The translations under genes were made by a program, and so were the position numbers. 64,000 nucleotides of DNA from a gamma proteobacterium HIMB30 (lineage in GTDB: Bacteria; Pseudomonadota; Gammaproteobacteria; Pseudomonadales; Litorivicinaceae), in the NCBI GenBank assembly GCA_000227525.2, contig AGIG01000007.1, forward strand, positions 1 to 64,000, written 5' to 3'. How positions within the stretch are numbered: the first letter of the stretch is position 1; every line of letters begins with the position of its first letter. Shown piece by piece: positions 1-9,342 of this stretch. The notes under the pieces were generated by a model. The model did no database searches. It saw nothing but the letters and a program-made list of their open reading frames with translations, and was not told the origin of the DNA.

Positions 1-1
1 A

Positions 2-3000
2 TTTATCTTGGCGCGCCAAGACCCTGCAGTAGCGACGGTCTTCAGTACCAACTTCTCACAATGGGGATTGGCAACACAACTGGTCCTTGCAAGCCTTGCC
101 ATCCTTTGTCTGCCGCGACAATTTCATGTGACCTTTGTTGAATCACCGGATGAAGAGCGGTACCGAAATAACGCGCGCTGGATTTTTCCACTCTATCTGC
201 TCGGGTTCATCATTTTTGTTGTTCCGATCGCAGCCGCCGGTCTGCTGAAATTTGGCGGCCTGGCGCCTCCTGATGCCTTCGTATTACTGTTGCCAATGGC
301 TTATAACAATGAGCCTCTGGCCGCACTGGCATTCCTTGGCGGACTGTCTGCGGCCACTGGAATGATTCTGGTTTCTACGCTTGCGCTGGCGATTATGGTT
401 GCAAACGAGTTGCTCTTACCATTGCTGTTTCGGTCATCCTCCGAAGAGCTCAGAGAGCGCAGAGATCTCTCTTGGATCACTGTCATGATCAGGCGTCTGT
501 CGATCATTGGTATCATGGCATTGGCCTGGCTGTACTATCAGTCCGCAACCAGCGAACGATCACTCGCGTCCATCGGGCTCGTGGCTTTCGTCGCGGCCGC
601 TCAGTTCGCGCCAGCACTCCTTGGTGGATTGTATTGGAGACAAGGCAACCAGTATGGTGCATTCGCTGGAATGCTCATTGGTCTCATGAGCTGGTTATTG
701 ATGTTGGTGTTACCAGAACTCTCTGACGGTCCGCTTGAGACACTACAACCACTGCTCATTTTACCGGTCGATCCACTCACCAATGCGGTCGTTGTATCAC
801 TTGGACTTAACCTTGCGACCTATGTATTGATTTCACTGGCAACCACCTCTCGACTGATTGATCGAGTGCAATCGGCGACCTTTGTCGACGTCATGCCCCC
901 GAGTTCGAAGTCTGGCCGATACCTCAAAGAAGAACTTCGGATTGACGATCTCACCTCCTTAGCGATCCGCTTTATCGGACAAGATCGTGTCCAACATATT
1001 CTCGATACGTACGTTACCGAGCATCACCTCCAACAACTGAATGATAGAGACCAAGCGCCACCTGAGCTGATTGAAGCGATTGAATCAATTCTTGCCCAAG
1101 AGATCGGCTTCACTTCAGCTCGACTCGTGATTCGCTCAGCGTCACGCGGCAAACGTATTCACCTTGGCGAACTGGTATCGCTGGTCGATGAGGCATCAAC
1201 ACTCGCCAAGCAAAACCAAGAACTGCTTCGAAAGGCGATTGAGCATCTTTCGCAGGGGATCAGTGTGGTTGACCCTAACCAGAAACTGGTCGCTTGGAAT
1301 AAGCGATATCAAGAGTTATTTGACTACCCCGATGAACTTTTATCGGTCGGCCGGCCAATCGCAGACTTATTCCGCTATAACGCAAAAAAAGGACTGATCG
1401 GTGACTTCACTTCCGATGAACAGATCGAGCTCGCGTTGCAAAAACGCCTTGATCACCTGAACCGTGGAAGTGCCTACCGCCGTGAGTCGATTCTGTCGAA
1501 TGGAGTCACTCTCGAGATCATCGGTGAACCGATGCCGAATGGAGGATACGTTGCCAGTTACTCGGATATCTCTCCGTATAAAGAAACAGAATCTGCACTA
1601 CGCGAATCCGAACAAGCGATTCGCGTATATACAGACAATGTTCCCGCAATGATTGCCTATGTCGACAGCGATTATCGCATCCAGTTCATCAACAAAGCGT
1701 TCGAGCGCACAATGCGAGTTTGGCGCGAGCAAGTCATTGGCCGACCCAATAAAGAAATTTTTACCGACGCCGAATATCAGATGCGCCTTCCCTATCTGAA
1801 ACGTGCGTTCGAAGGGCGGCGACAACGGTTTGAAGTCGCAATCGACCGTGCAGGAGAGCATCGTGAATTCGAAGCACTGTACGTTCCTCATCGAAATGAC
1901 AGTGGCGATGTCCAGGGTATCTTCGTCCTTTACCAAGATGTGACCGATCGGAATGAAGCAAAACGTGGGCTCGAAACAGCCAATGAAACGCTCGAAGCAC
2001 GTGTCGAAGAGCGAACCGAAGCGTTGCAAGCAGCAAACGAGGCATTAGAAGAAGAAAATATCCGTCGAGCCGAGACGGAAACAGCACTCACTCAGGCGAT
2101 GCGAGCTACCGAAGAGGCCAATCGATCAAAAACACGGTTCTTAGCGGCCGCATCTCATGACTTACTTCAACCGCTCAACGCCGCAAGACTCTTTACAACA
2201 TCGCTCGCAGAACTTGCCAAGACTGACGAAATCCGCGAACTGACTGGTCACCTCGAGGGCGCTTTGAGTTCTGCTGAAAATTTGATTTCCACACTTCTCG
2301 AAATCTCAAAACTGGACGCTGGTGCGCTTCGTGCCGAACCAAAACCATTTGCGTTGACTGAGCTTTTCGACCAACTATCACAGGAATTTCAACTGATCGC
2401 CGATCAACGCAACATCGCATTCAAGGCAAAATCACGCGATGCTGTGGTTCATACAGACCCCAAACTGTTACGGCGAGTTCTACAAAATTTCTTATCAAAT
2501 GCACTTCGCTATACCGAACCACATGGCCGCGTTCTCTTCGCCATGCGGACCTTTGGGGCATCGGTTCGCGTGGAAATTTGGGATACGGGAATTGGTATGC
2601 ACCCGGATGATTTGCCATCAATCTTCGACGAGTTTAAACGGCTCTCCGAAGGCATCCAGACTGAGAAAAAAGGTCTCGGCCTTGGCTTGTCAATTTCTCA
2701 ACGAATTTGCGATCTGCTCGGACTGACATTAAAGGTGCACTCCACTCCTGGCGTTGGATCATGTTTTTCGGTGACATTGCCGATTTCAGAGTTACGACCG
2801 GAATCACTCAACCCACGACAAGTGTCTCGCAGTCAAACGCTATCTCAGCCACTGACCGGTCGGACTGTTCTCGTGATCGATAACGAACAAGCGATTTTAG
2901 TCGGTATGCAGAGTTTACTCGGTGGATGGGGTGCAGACGTGGTGACAGGAATGACTCTTGATGAAGCCAAAGAGGCGGTCAAAGCAAACCACAAGATCCA

Positions 3001-3241
3001 AGTGGCACTGATTGACTATCATTTGGATAACGATGCACTGGGAGTGGATGTGATCGCAGTGTTGAGAGCGCTTCGAGGGGATATTGAATGCGCACTGATC
3101 ACCGCTGATCGCAGCGAGGAAATGAAGCGGCAGGCGACTGAAGTTGGCGCGACCATTCTCAACAAACCATTGAAACCGGCCGCGCTCAGATCATGGCTTA
3201 CTCAGAAGCTTCGGGGGAAGCCGCTTCCACCATCGGCTTGA
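2..3241 (+). CDS. SSF-type symporter / hybrid sensor histidine kinase (5' truncated by window edge)
   Basis: The reading frame is open to the window edge, so the N-terminal symporter helices are missing. Numbering from the codon at nt 8, residues 1-290 are hydrophobic segments of a sodium:solute symporter (SLC5) domain. A STAC-like linker follows (about 300-390), then two PAS domains (about 405-530 and 545-660), a coiled coil, HisKA (phospho-His in ASHDLLQP, residue 717), HATPase (NALRYTE, DTGIGM, GLGLGLS) and a C-terminal receiver with acceptor Asp in IDYHLD (about 1003). This architecture matches the CbrA/CrbS/MxtR family, which tunes carbon and acetate use through a separate response regulator. 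No such regulator is visible here. Its 3' end overlaps grxD tail to tail by 44 bp. The ligand is unknown. Confidence 0.9.
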   Translation, partial: FILARQDPAVATVFSTNFSQWGLATQLVLASLAILCLPRQFHVTFVESPDEERYRNNARWIFPLYLLGFIIFVVPIAAAGLLKFGGLAPPDAFVLLLPMAYNNEPLAALAFLGGLSAATGMILVSTLALAIMVANELLLPLLFRSSSEELRERRDLSWITVMIRRLSIIGIMALAWLYYQSATSERSLASIGLVAFVAAAQFAPALLGGLYWRQGNQYGAFAGMLIGLMSWLLMLVLPELSDGPLETLQPLLILPVDPLTNAVVVSLGLNLATYVLISLATTSRLIDRVQSATFVDVMPPSSKSGRYLKEELRIDDLTSLAIRFIGQDRVQHILDTYVTEHHLQQLNDRDQAPPELIEAIESILAQEIGFTSARLVIRSASRGKRIHLGELVSLVDEASTLAKQNQELLRKAIEHLSQGISVVDPNQKLVAWNKRYQELFDYPDELLSVGRPIADLFRYNAKKGLIGDFTSDEQIELALQKRLDHLNRGSAYRRESILSNGVTLEIIGEPMPNGGYVASYSDISPYKETESALRESEQAIRVYTDNVPAMIAYVDSDYRIQFINKAFERTMRVWREQVIGRPNKEIFTDAEYQMRLPYLKRAFEGRRQRFEVAIDRAGEHREFEALYVPHRNDSGDVQGIFVLYQDVTDRNEAKRGLETANETLEARVEERTEALQAANEALEEENIRRAETETALTQAMRATEEANRSKTRFLAAASHDLLQPLNAARLFTTSLAELAKTDEIRELTGHLEGALSSAENLISTLLEISKLDAGALRAEPKPFALTELFDQLSQEFQLIADQRNIAFKAKSRDAVVHTDPKLLRRVLQNFLSNALRYTEPHGRVLFAMRTFGASVRVEIWDTGIGMHPDDLPSIFDEFKRLSEGIQTEKKGLGLGLSISQRICDLLGLTLKVHSTPGVGSCFSVTLPISELRPESLNPRQVSRSQTLSQPLTGRTVLVIDNEQAILVGMQSLLGGWGADVVTGMTLDEAKEAVKANHKIQVALIDYHLDNDALGVDVIAVLRALRGDIECALITADRSEEMKRQATEVGATILNKPLKPAALRSWLTQKLRGKPLPPSA

Positions 3242-3524
3242 GTTCACCAGATTGGTACATCTCGAGCACGATATCGCAGCCGCCAACTAACTCGCCGTTA
3301 ATCCAAAGCTGCGGGAAAGTCGGCCACTCTGCATATTTTGGCAGTTCAGCACGGATGTCCGGATGCTCCAAAATATTTACAAACGAGAAAGGACGACCAC
3401 AAGCCATTAAAGCCTGAACTGTCTGCGAAGAAAATCCGCACTGCGGCTGGTTTGGGGTGCCTTTCATGTACAAAAGTACTGCGTTATCTTCAATTTGTGA
3501 TTTGATCGTCTCAAGTGTGCTCAT
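3198..3524 (-). CDS. grxD: Monothiol glutaredoxin (Grx4 family)
   Basis: Predicted 108-residue cytosolic monothiol glutaredoxin. In this family the CGFS cysteine binds a bridging [2Fe-2S] cluster with glutathione and passes clusters to client proteins, often with BolA. The CGFS motif is at residues 29-32, followed by the WPTFPQLWINGELVGGCD glutathione-binding segment. The ATG at 3524 is chosen because GAGGAAGAG lies just upstream and the protein then matches family length. An upstream in-frame extension would run into the argF promoter region and has no family similarity. It is divergent from argF across a 69-bp gap. Confidence 0.95.
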   Translation of the reverse strand: MSTLETIKSQIEDNAVLLYMKGTPNQPQCGFSSQTVQALMACGRPFSFVNILEHPDIRAELPKYAEWPTFPQLWINGELVGGCDIVLEMYQSGELKPMVEAASPEASE

Positions 3525-3560
3525 CTCTTCCTCTCTGTGCTCGCTTGAATGGGCCCTGAA

Positions 3561-3569
3561 TGATACACT
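3561..3569 (+). promoter_or_regulatory. Candidate extended -10 promoter element for argF
   Basis: TGATACACT fits an extended -10 (TGnTAnnnT) and ends 24 nt before the argF ATG. No good -35 is seen at 17 bp, as is allowed for extended -10 promoters. It lies in the grxD/argF divergent gap. Confidence 0.4.
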
Positions 3570-3593
3570 GCGTCGCTTTTCCGGAATACGGTC

Positions 3594-4502
3594 ATGGCGA
3601 AAACAGATTTCCTCACGCTCAATGATTTGTCTCAGTCCGCACTTTTTAAAGTGCTTGAACGTGCACACGCGCTCAAAAAGGACTATCAGGCGAGAGAATT
3701 TACCCAGTCACTGTCACAACATGTGCTTGCCATGATCTTCGAGAAGTCGTCCACTCGGACACGCGTCAGTTTTGAAGCCGGCATGACGCAACTCGGTGGT
3801 TCGGCAATTTTCCTATCTCCGCACGATACACAACTCGGGCGCGGAGAACCTCTCGAAGACACCGCGCGCGTGTTGTCTGAAATGGTGAGCGCAGTGATGA
3901 TTCGAACCGATCATCACGAGAAGCTTGTACGCTTTGCCGATGCTGCAACGATTCCAGTGATTAATGGGCTTTCAGATAGTTGTCATCCGTGCCAATTACT
4001 CGCTGACATCCAGACCATGCAAGATGTGTTTGGTGACGTTCAAGGACTCAAAGTCGCCTGGATCGGCGATGGAAATAATGTATGTCACAGCTACCTAGAA
4101 GCAGCCGGTATTTTTGGTTTTGAGCTGATCATTGCAACACCACCAGGGTATCAACCAGCGGCTGAGTGGATCGAACGGGCCAATGGACACGTCACCTTTG
4201 TCGACTCACCGCAAGATGCAGCCCGTGATGCACAAGTCATTACGACGGATGTATGGGCCAGCATGGGTCAAGAGAATGAGACCGATGAACGGCTGAATGC
4301 ATTCGATGGGTACCAGATCACTCCTGAACTACTTGATCTCGCTGCCGATAACGCATGCTTCCTGCACTGTCTACCAGCACACGAAGGCGAAGAGATCGCA
4401 CCGAATTTATTTGCCGATCCGCGGACGGAAACCGTTTGGGCGCAGGCCGGGAACCGTCTGCATGCACAAAAAGCGCTACTCGAGCATCTCATCATCGGGT
4501 GA
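3594..4502 (+). CDS. argF: Ornithine carbamoyltransferase
   Basis: Predicted 302-residue enzyme that makes citrulline from carbamoyl phosphate and ornithine in arginine biosynthesis. The carbamoyl-phosphate-binding STRTR is at 53-57. The family signatures FxSPxDxQLGRGE, the DSxHPCQ(L)LAD segment and the ornithine-loop HCLPAHEGEE near the C terminus are all present. Length and motifs fit the anabolic type. It is a lone arginine gene here; lexA starts about 37 nt downstream, so read-through into lexA is possible. Confidence 0.96.
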   Translation: MAKTDFLTLNDLSQSALFKVLERAHALKKDYQAREFTQSLSQHVLAMIFEKSSTRTRVSFEAGMTQLGGSAIFLSPHDTQLGRGEPLEDTARVLSEMVSAVMIRTDHHEKLVRFADAATIPVINGLSDSCHPCQLLADIQTMQDVFGDVQGLKVAWIGDGNNVCHSYLEAAGIFGFELIIATPPGYQPAAEWIERANGHVTFVDSPQDAARDAQVITTDVWASMGQENETDERLNAFDGYQITPELLDLAADNACFLHCLPAHEGEEIAPNLFADPRTETVWAQAGNRLHAQKALLEHLIIG

Positions 4503-4519
4503 TTCCATTTGATTCAAAA

Positions 4520-4539
4520 TACTGGTAATTTATTCAGTA
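4520..4539 (+). promoter_or_regulatory. LexA operator (SOS box)
   Basis: The sequence reads TACTG, ten A/T-rich bases (GTAATTTATT), then CAGTA. Both outer pentamers of the gammaproteobacterial consensus TACTG(TA)5CAGTA are intact. The last base is the A of the predicted lexA ATG, so bound LexA would cover the start codon. Autoregulation of lexA is standard in this class. Confidence 0.85.
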
Positions 4540-5162
4540 TGAATGAAATCAAATTGACCAAAGCCCAAATCCGCGTTTTGGATGTGATCCAACAATCAAT
4601 ACGAGATGAAGGTAGACCACCGACCCGTGCAGAAATTTCTGATGCACTCGGATTTCGCTCGATTAATGCGGCTGAGTCACATCTTCGAGCGCTTGAACGA
4701 CGTGGCGCCATTCGTTTGCAAGGAGGCGCGAGCCGAGGCATCCAGTGCCTGATTCCACTGGATGACGATGATCAGCAAGAACCCGGGTTGCCAGTCATTG
4801 GAAAGGTGGCTGCAGGTGTTCCGATCGACTCGGTCGCACACATCGAAAAAACGGTTCCTGTCCGCTCCGAACTGTTCTCTCCAGCACCTGACTATTTGCT
4901 CCGGGTTCAAGGGGACTCGATGATCAATATTGGTATTTATGATGGCGATTTACTCGCCGTTCGTAAATCAGAAACCGCGCGCCACGGCGATGTCGTTGTT
5001 GCACGGGTCAATGGAGAAGTAACAGTCAAACGTTTGGACCGAAATCCTAAAGGGGTGCGATTGCTTGCGGAGAACCCAGACTACGACCCGATCATCATTA
5101 CACCGGACGCAGAGTTCTTCATTGAGGGACATGCCGTCGGAGTGATCCGAACTGCGATCTAG
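4539..5162 (+). CDS. lexA: LexA repressor, SOS regulon
   Basis: Predicted 207-residue repressor-protease. The winged-helix DNA-binding domain is at about 1-70 (RPPTRAEISDALGF recognition region). The self-cleavage site Ala92-Gly93 is in VAAGVP, and the catalytic dyad is Ser127 (GDSM) and Lys164 (VTVKR). The ATG at 4539 matches family N termini (MNEIKLTKAQ). A TTG at 4509 would add ten residues upstream of the operator and is less likely. There is no Shine-Dalgarno before 4539, so the mRNA may be leaderless or translated weakly. Its stop overlaps the convergent downstream gene by 4 nt at a CTAG. Confidence 0.96.
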   Translation: MNEIKLTKAQIRVLDVIQQSIRDEGRPPTRAEISDALGFRSINAAESHLRALERRGAIRLQGGASRGIQCLIPLDDDDQQEPGLPVIGKVAAGVPIDSVAHIEKTVPVRSELFSPAPDYLLRVQGDSMINIGIYDGDLLAVRKSETARHGDVVVARVNGEVTVKRLDRNPKGVRLLAENPDYDPIIITPDAEFFIEGHAVGVIRTAI

Positions 5163-5641
5163 GATTCGTCGAATCGATTTTGAAATTCGCCGATGAGATC
5201 AGATAGCTCATCTACCCATGCGGAGTACCGCGTGTTCTTTAATTGATCAAGCGTACTTGTATCCGTCATCGGTATCTGGTTCGAATCAAACGATTCAGTG
5301 CTTTCTTCGGGACAGGACACCTTGGCGTGATGTGACCAAAATGCTGCGAGCCAACTGTTTGGATCAGAAGCCAAAGATTCAAGCATATCCGCCTCAAGCG
5401 ACACGAGTTGCCGTTGAGACAGTTGGCTCGTCAGATCAATCAACGATTGGATACTCTCAGGCTTTAGACCATGCGCGTCCCCGACCTGTCGGATGAGAGC
5501 CACCCAAGTGGCTTCAATCTGATTGAGCACTGCTTCACTTAACGCATGATGTTGAAGTCGGGTCTCTGCCTGAATGGTCAACAATGCCTTGGCTTTGGCC
5601 AGTGATTCCAGTACCCGACGTCGTGCCCTAACTGGTCGCAT
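5159..5641 (-). CDS. Conserved hypothetical, DUF6586-like, in the lexA-topA interval
   Basis: 160 residues, soluble and mostly helical, with no signal peptide or membrane segment. The helical N-terminal half and a DPNSWLAAFW segment near residue 95 recall the DUF6586 proteins encoded beside topA and lexA in pseudomonads; this match is from memory and not aligned. The C-terminal third is acidic and Ser/Thr-rich. The ATG overlaps the topA stop by one base (TGATG), so translation is probably coupled. The 3' end shares CTAG with lexA. Function unknown. Confidence 0.75.
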   Translation of the reverse strand: MRPVRARRRVLESLAKAKALLTIQAETRLQHHALSEAVLNQIEATWVALIRQVGDAHGLKPESIQSLIDLTSQLSQRQLVSLEADMLESLASDPNSWLAAFWSHHAKVSCPEESTESFDSNQIPMTDTSTLDQLKNTRYSAWVDELSDLIGEFQNRFDES

Positions 5642-8205
5642 CAGCCTTCAGACCAACGCCCATTGTCATAGACCATTTTCCACTTGGTTGCCTTTCCATC
5701 GACCTCGCTCATCACATATTGTGCGTTCGCTTTCCGAGAGAAACGCACCTGTGCTGGATTCCCCTCTGGATCTTTGGTTGGAGCAGTCAAAATAAACTGG
5801 TATTTGGGGTCTAAATGATCCTTAACCTTTAAGAGTTCAGACACCAACGGCGCACGTGTCTCACGATTTTTTGGAAACCCGCTCGCAGCTAAAAATAGAC
5901 CGCTCGCACCATCTCGCAAGACATACGTATCCTCCACCTTTTGACATTTTAGCCACGGCATTGGAATCGGATCCATCTTGGGTGGCGCGGCTTGACCATT
6001 CTTCAATAACTTGCGGGTGTTTTTACACTCCGCATTGGTGCACCCGAAAAACTTACCAAATCGGCCTGTTTTCAATTGCATTTCGCTCGCGCACTTATCG
6101 CACTCAATCGAAGGGCCTTCATACCCTTTGATTTTGAACTGACCTTGCTCAATCACATGTCCAGAACAGTCCGGATTATTTCCACAAACGTGCAGCTTTC
6201 GCTTCTCATCGATCAAATAGGAATTCATGGCTGTCTGACAAATCGGGCAACGCTGTTTCTCCATCAGCGCAACTGTTTCCGCCTCATCTCCATCGGCAAT
6301 CGCTTCATCTCCAGCGATTAGATTAATGGTTGTCTTACACCGTTCTTTCGGCGGTAGTTGATATCCCGAGCAACCCAAAAAAACACCGGTTGTGGCCGTC
6401 CGAATCATCATCGATCGACTGCATGTCGGACAAGCAATCTCAGTCTCAGTCGGTGTATTTGGACGCATACCGTCGGGGGTCGCTGCTTGATCCAGAGTCT
6501 GCTTGAACTGATCGTAGAACTCATCCAAAAGACCCAGCCAGTCCCTACGTCCCTCAGCCACATCGTCGAGTGAGTCTTCCATTCCAGCGGTAAAATCGTA
6601 GTTCATCAAATCACTGAAATTCTCCACCAGACGATCGGTGACGATTTCACCCATCTTCGTTGCAAATAACCGGCGGCCCTCCATTTCCACGTAACCTCGA
6701 TCCTGAATCGTCGAAATGATTGCAGCATAGGTCGATGGCCGGCCTATTCCCTGTTTTTCAAGTTCACGCACCAGCGATGCTTCATTGAACCGCGCCGGAG
6801 GCGAAGTAAATTTTTGTTGTGGGTCTAAGGCGGCGAGGTCAAGTTGATCGCCAACCTGCACATCGGGAAGTTCGGCAGCATCATCACCCTTACCACCTGG
6901 TGGCGATACCGCTTGATAGCCAGCAAATGTGGTGACCTTTCCACGTGCCTTTAAACCATATCCATTCGCTTCGACCTTGATGGTCGTTGTGAGGTATTCG
7001 GCAGGAGTCATCTGACATGCGACGAACTGTCGCCAAATGAGCTCGTACAGGCGTTGTGCATCCCGCTCTACTGACGTCAAATCAGATCCTTTCTTGCGGA
7101 CGTCTGAGGGGCGGATCGCTTCGTGGGCTTCCTGAGCATTTTCACGATTGGCGTAGAAGTTCGGTTTTTCTGGCAGATAACGCGTATCAAACTGGGACTC
7201 AATCAGCGCGCGAGCCGCATGAATCGCATCATTTGACAAGTACGTTGAATCGGTTCTCATGTAGGTAATCAGACCGGCCTCATACAGTCGCTGCGCGAGC
7301 GTCATTGTTTTTTTCACGCCAAAACCGAGTCTTTGACTTGCTGCTTGTTGTAGCGTCGATGTGATAAAAGGTGCCGGCGGACGTGTCTTACCGGGTTTAC
7401 TTTCACGTTCGGAGACTTGGTAGATGGCATCAGTTAGTGCTGTCGTTGCCACCGACGCCTGATCCGCACTGACCGGCTTAAACGCCTTACCCTGGAACTC
7501 AGTGACCTGGAACCGTGACTGCGTTTGCTGATGGATCAAATCGGCAAAGATTTCCCAATATTCTTCAGGGACAAATGCGCGAATGGCACGCTCGCGTTCG
7601 ACAACGAGACGAACCGCGACCGACTGTACGCGCCCCGCCGATAGCCCTCGCGCAATCTTTGCCCATAACAGTGGTGACACCATGTAGCCCACGACTCGAT
7701 CAAGGAAGCGTCGCGCTTGTTGCGCATTCACACGGTCAATATTCACCATCGAGGGCCGATTAAACGCAGCCTCAACAGCTGATTTGGTAATCTCAGAAAA
7801 TGTCACCCGCTGATACTTTGACGCATCACCACCGATGGTCTCTTGGAGATGCCAAGCGATAGCCTCTCCCTCACGGTCTAAATCGGTCGCAAGATAAATA
7901 TGATCCGCTTGTGCGGCGAGCTTTTTCAGCTCAGCGACGACCTTCTCCTTTCCCGGTAAGATCTCATATCGCGCTTGCCAACGATGGTCTGGATCCACAC
8001 CCATACGGCGAATCAATTGTTGCTTCGCCTTCTCTTCTTTCGACAAATTCGCTGCTTTCGGCGTTTTCTCAGAAGTTGCTGATCCAGAGGTTGGCAAATC
8101 ACGAATATGACCGACACTCGACTTCACGACGTAGTTGGAGCCGAGATACTTGTTAATTGTCTTCGCTTTCGCTGGAGACTCTACAATAACCAGTGATTTT
8201 CCCAT
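5641..8205 (-). CDS. topA: DNA topoisomerase I (type IA)
   Basis: Predicted 854-residue enzyme that relaxes negative supercoils behind RNA polymerase. The Toprim domain begins at [11 protein letters not shown] and continues to the acidic cluster [10 protein letters not shown]. The active-site Tyr is about residue 315 in TYMRTDST. Three C-terminal Cys4 zinc ribbons are visible (CPTC...C, CPIC...CGNNPDC, CDKC...CTNAEC), then a final DNA-binding domain. The ATG at 8205 gives the family N terminus [16 protein letters not shown]; upstream in-frame codons are not conserved. Length is close to the E. coli enzyme. Confidence 0.97.
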   Translation of the reverse strand: MGKSLVIVESPAKAKTINKYLGSNYVVKSSVGHIRDLPTSGSATSEKTPKAANLSKEEKAKQQLIRRMGVDPDHRWQARYEILPGKEKVVAELKKLAAQADHIYLATDLDREGEAIAWHLQETIGGDASKYQRVTFSEITKSAVEAAFNRPSMVNIDRVNAQQARRFLDRVVGYMVSPLLWAKIARGLSAGRVQSVAVRLVVERERAIRAFVPEEYWEIFADLIHQQTQSRFQVTEFQGKAFKPVSADQASVATTALTDAIYQVSERESKPGKTRPPAPFITSTLQQAASQRLGFGVKKTMTLAQRLYEAGLITYMRTDSTYLSNDAIHAARALIESQFDTRYLPEKPNFYANRENAQEAHEAIRPSDVRKKGSDLTSVERDAQRLYELIWRQFVACQMTPAEYLTTTIKVEANGYGLKARGKVTTFAGYQAVSPPGGKGDDAAELPDVQVGDQLDLAALDPQQKFTSPPARFNEASLVRELEKQGIGRPSTYAAIISTIQDRGYVEMEGRRLFATKMGEIVTDRLVENFSDLMNYDFTAGMEDSLDDVAEGRRDWLGLLDEFYDQFKQTLDQAATPDGMRPNTPTETEIACPTCSRSMMIRTATTGVFLGCSGYQLPPKERCKTTINLIAGDEAIADGDEAETVALMEKQRCPICQTAMNSYLIDEKRKLHVCGNNPDCSGHVIEQGQFKIKGYEGPSIECDKCASEMQLKTGRFGKFFGCTNAECKNTRKLLKNGQAAPPKMDPIPMPWLKCQKVEDTYVLRDGASGLFLAASGFPKNRETRAPLVSELLKVKDHLDPKYQFILTAPTKDPEGNPAQVRFSRKANAQYVMSEVDGKATKWKMVYDNGRWSEG

Positions 8206-8344
8206 GGATCTTCTAAATACTCTCAATCAGCAGTGTGGTTTCAGGCATGCATTGAAAAAGCAAATAACCTCTCGATGCAAGCGTCTCGTTCTTTTTTAGC
8301 AATACGGGAGAACGCAAGGAGACTCAAGTATTCAATAAATAAAT

Positions 8345-8812
8345 TCATCCGTGACGCAACAGAGCCACCAAGATTTGATCAAGAATTTGCTTGATCGTAT
8401 CCGGTTCGATACCTGCCTTGGCGTCGTCAAGAGCAACCCAAACACATCCGCTGTCAGCGCCGACGCCCACAATATCAGTCGGAAGCGATCTGAGCAGTTC
8501 ATCAAACTCTCCCGATAACAAGTCCCAGCTCTTCGCCTCGGGAGGTGACGCCCAAGGCTCGGTTCGATCGGGTACTCGCCATAATGAGGCGTGTCTCGGT
8601 TTCTTGTCGGTCCAGATCAAGTACTGAGATAACTGCACGACATCAAGTCGTTCTTTAACCCAGTCGTCAACCGAGAGAATCCGTACCTTCATACCCAGCT
8701 TGAGTGCAGCCATCCGGCGCTCACCCTGACGACGCTCTATTGGTGACGGAAGGATCCAGGTGATCGATCCCACCACAGCGAGTAATCCGAGTACAATCCA
8801 CAACCATGCCAT
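8345..8812 (-). CDS. Hypothetical membrane-anchored protein, divergent from epmC
   Basis: 155 residues. There is one N-terminal membrane helix (about 2-26, MAWLWIVLGLLAVVGS...), then a basic patch with an ERRQGERRMAALKLGM run, then a soluble domain rich in Trp and acidic residues. The topology suggests an inner-membrane anchor; which side the domain faces is not clear. A GGAG eight bases before the ATG at 8812 supports this start. The first 7 bp overlap, on the opposite strand, the start of epmC. I recognise no characterised family. Confidence 0.75.
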   Translation of the reverse strand: MAWLWIVLGLLAVVGSITWILPSPIERRQGERRMAALKLGMKVRILSVDDWVKERLDVVQLSQYLIWTDKKPRHASLWRVPDRTEPWASPPEAKSWDLLSGEFDELLRSLPTDIVGVGADSGCVWVALDDAKAGIEPDTIKQILDQILVALLRHG

Positions 8813-9342
8813 CGAGTGATCTCCGAATCGACGAAAAAGCGCTGTTAAACGCGGTTCGTCGTGCGTTACAGCAAATCCTCCCAGAGCTTCGCATTCAGGG
8901 CGGTGCTCGTGAGCCTTTTTATCAAGCACCAAAAAATAACAATCCCGCAATCCTTTTTTTCCGAGAGGACTATATTCGTAGTCTTTTCCACGAGCTCGCA
9001 CATTATGCACTCGCTGGTCCGATGCGCAGATCAATCGATGATTTTGGCTTCTGGTATACACCCTGTGGGCGAAGTAGCGACGAACAACAGCGGTTTGAGC
9101 AAGTCGAATCACGACCTCAGGGACTCGAAAAACGATTTTGTGAAATTTGGCGAGTTCCGTTCTCGCCGAGTCTTGACGACTTTTCGGGTCGTCCCGCATC
9201 ACCGGTTTTCCTTGAGAACTTAGAAAACGCATACATAGAAATGAAAGAACAACCCCCATCCACAGCGAAACGCATCATCGAGGGTATGCAGGATTTTGTT
9301 GAGACTGATTTGGCTACTCACGATCTTTTTAGTCGGCTGTGA
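8806..9342 (+). CDS. epmC: Elongation factor P hydroxylase
   Basis: Predicted 178-residue non-heme iron enzyme that hydroxylates the modified lysine of EF-P after EpmA/EpmB act. The metal-binding HELAH is at 62-66 in LFHELAHYALAG. DFGFWYTPCGR and FEQVESRPQ correspond to the DFGYWYxPDGR and FEDVExKPQ segments of E. coli YfcM. Length matches the family (about 180). The ATG at 8806 has no clear Shine-Dalgarno. The next gene starts inside this one, 47 nt before its stop. EF-P and EpmA/B are not in the window. Confidence 0.93.
   Translation: MPSSDLRIDEKALLNAVRRALQQILPELRIQGGAREPFYQAPKNNNPAILFFREDYIRSLFHELAHYALAGPMRRSIDDFGFWYTPCGRSSDEQQRFEQVESRPQGLEKRFCEIWRVPFSPSLDDFSGRPASPVFLENLENAYIEMKEQPPSTAKRIIEGMQDFVETDLATHDLFSRL

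Noticed and set aside
3525-3668. Upstream extension of grxD
   Set aside because: It runs into the argF coding region and promoter; the internal ATG has a strong ribosome site and matches family length.
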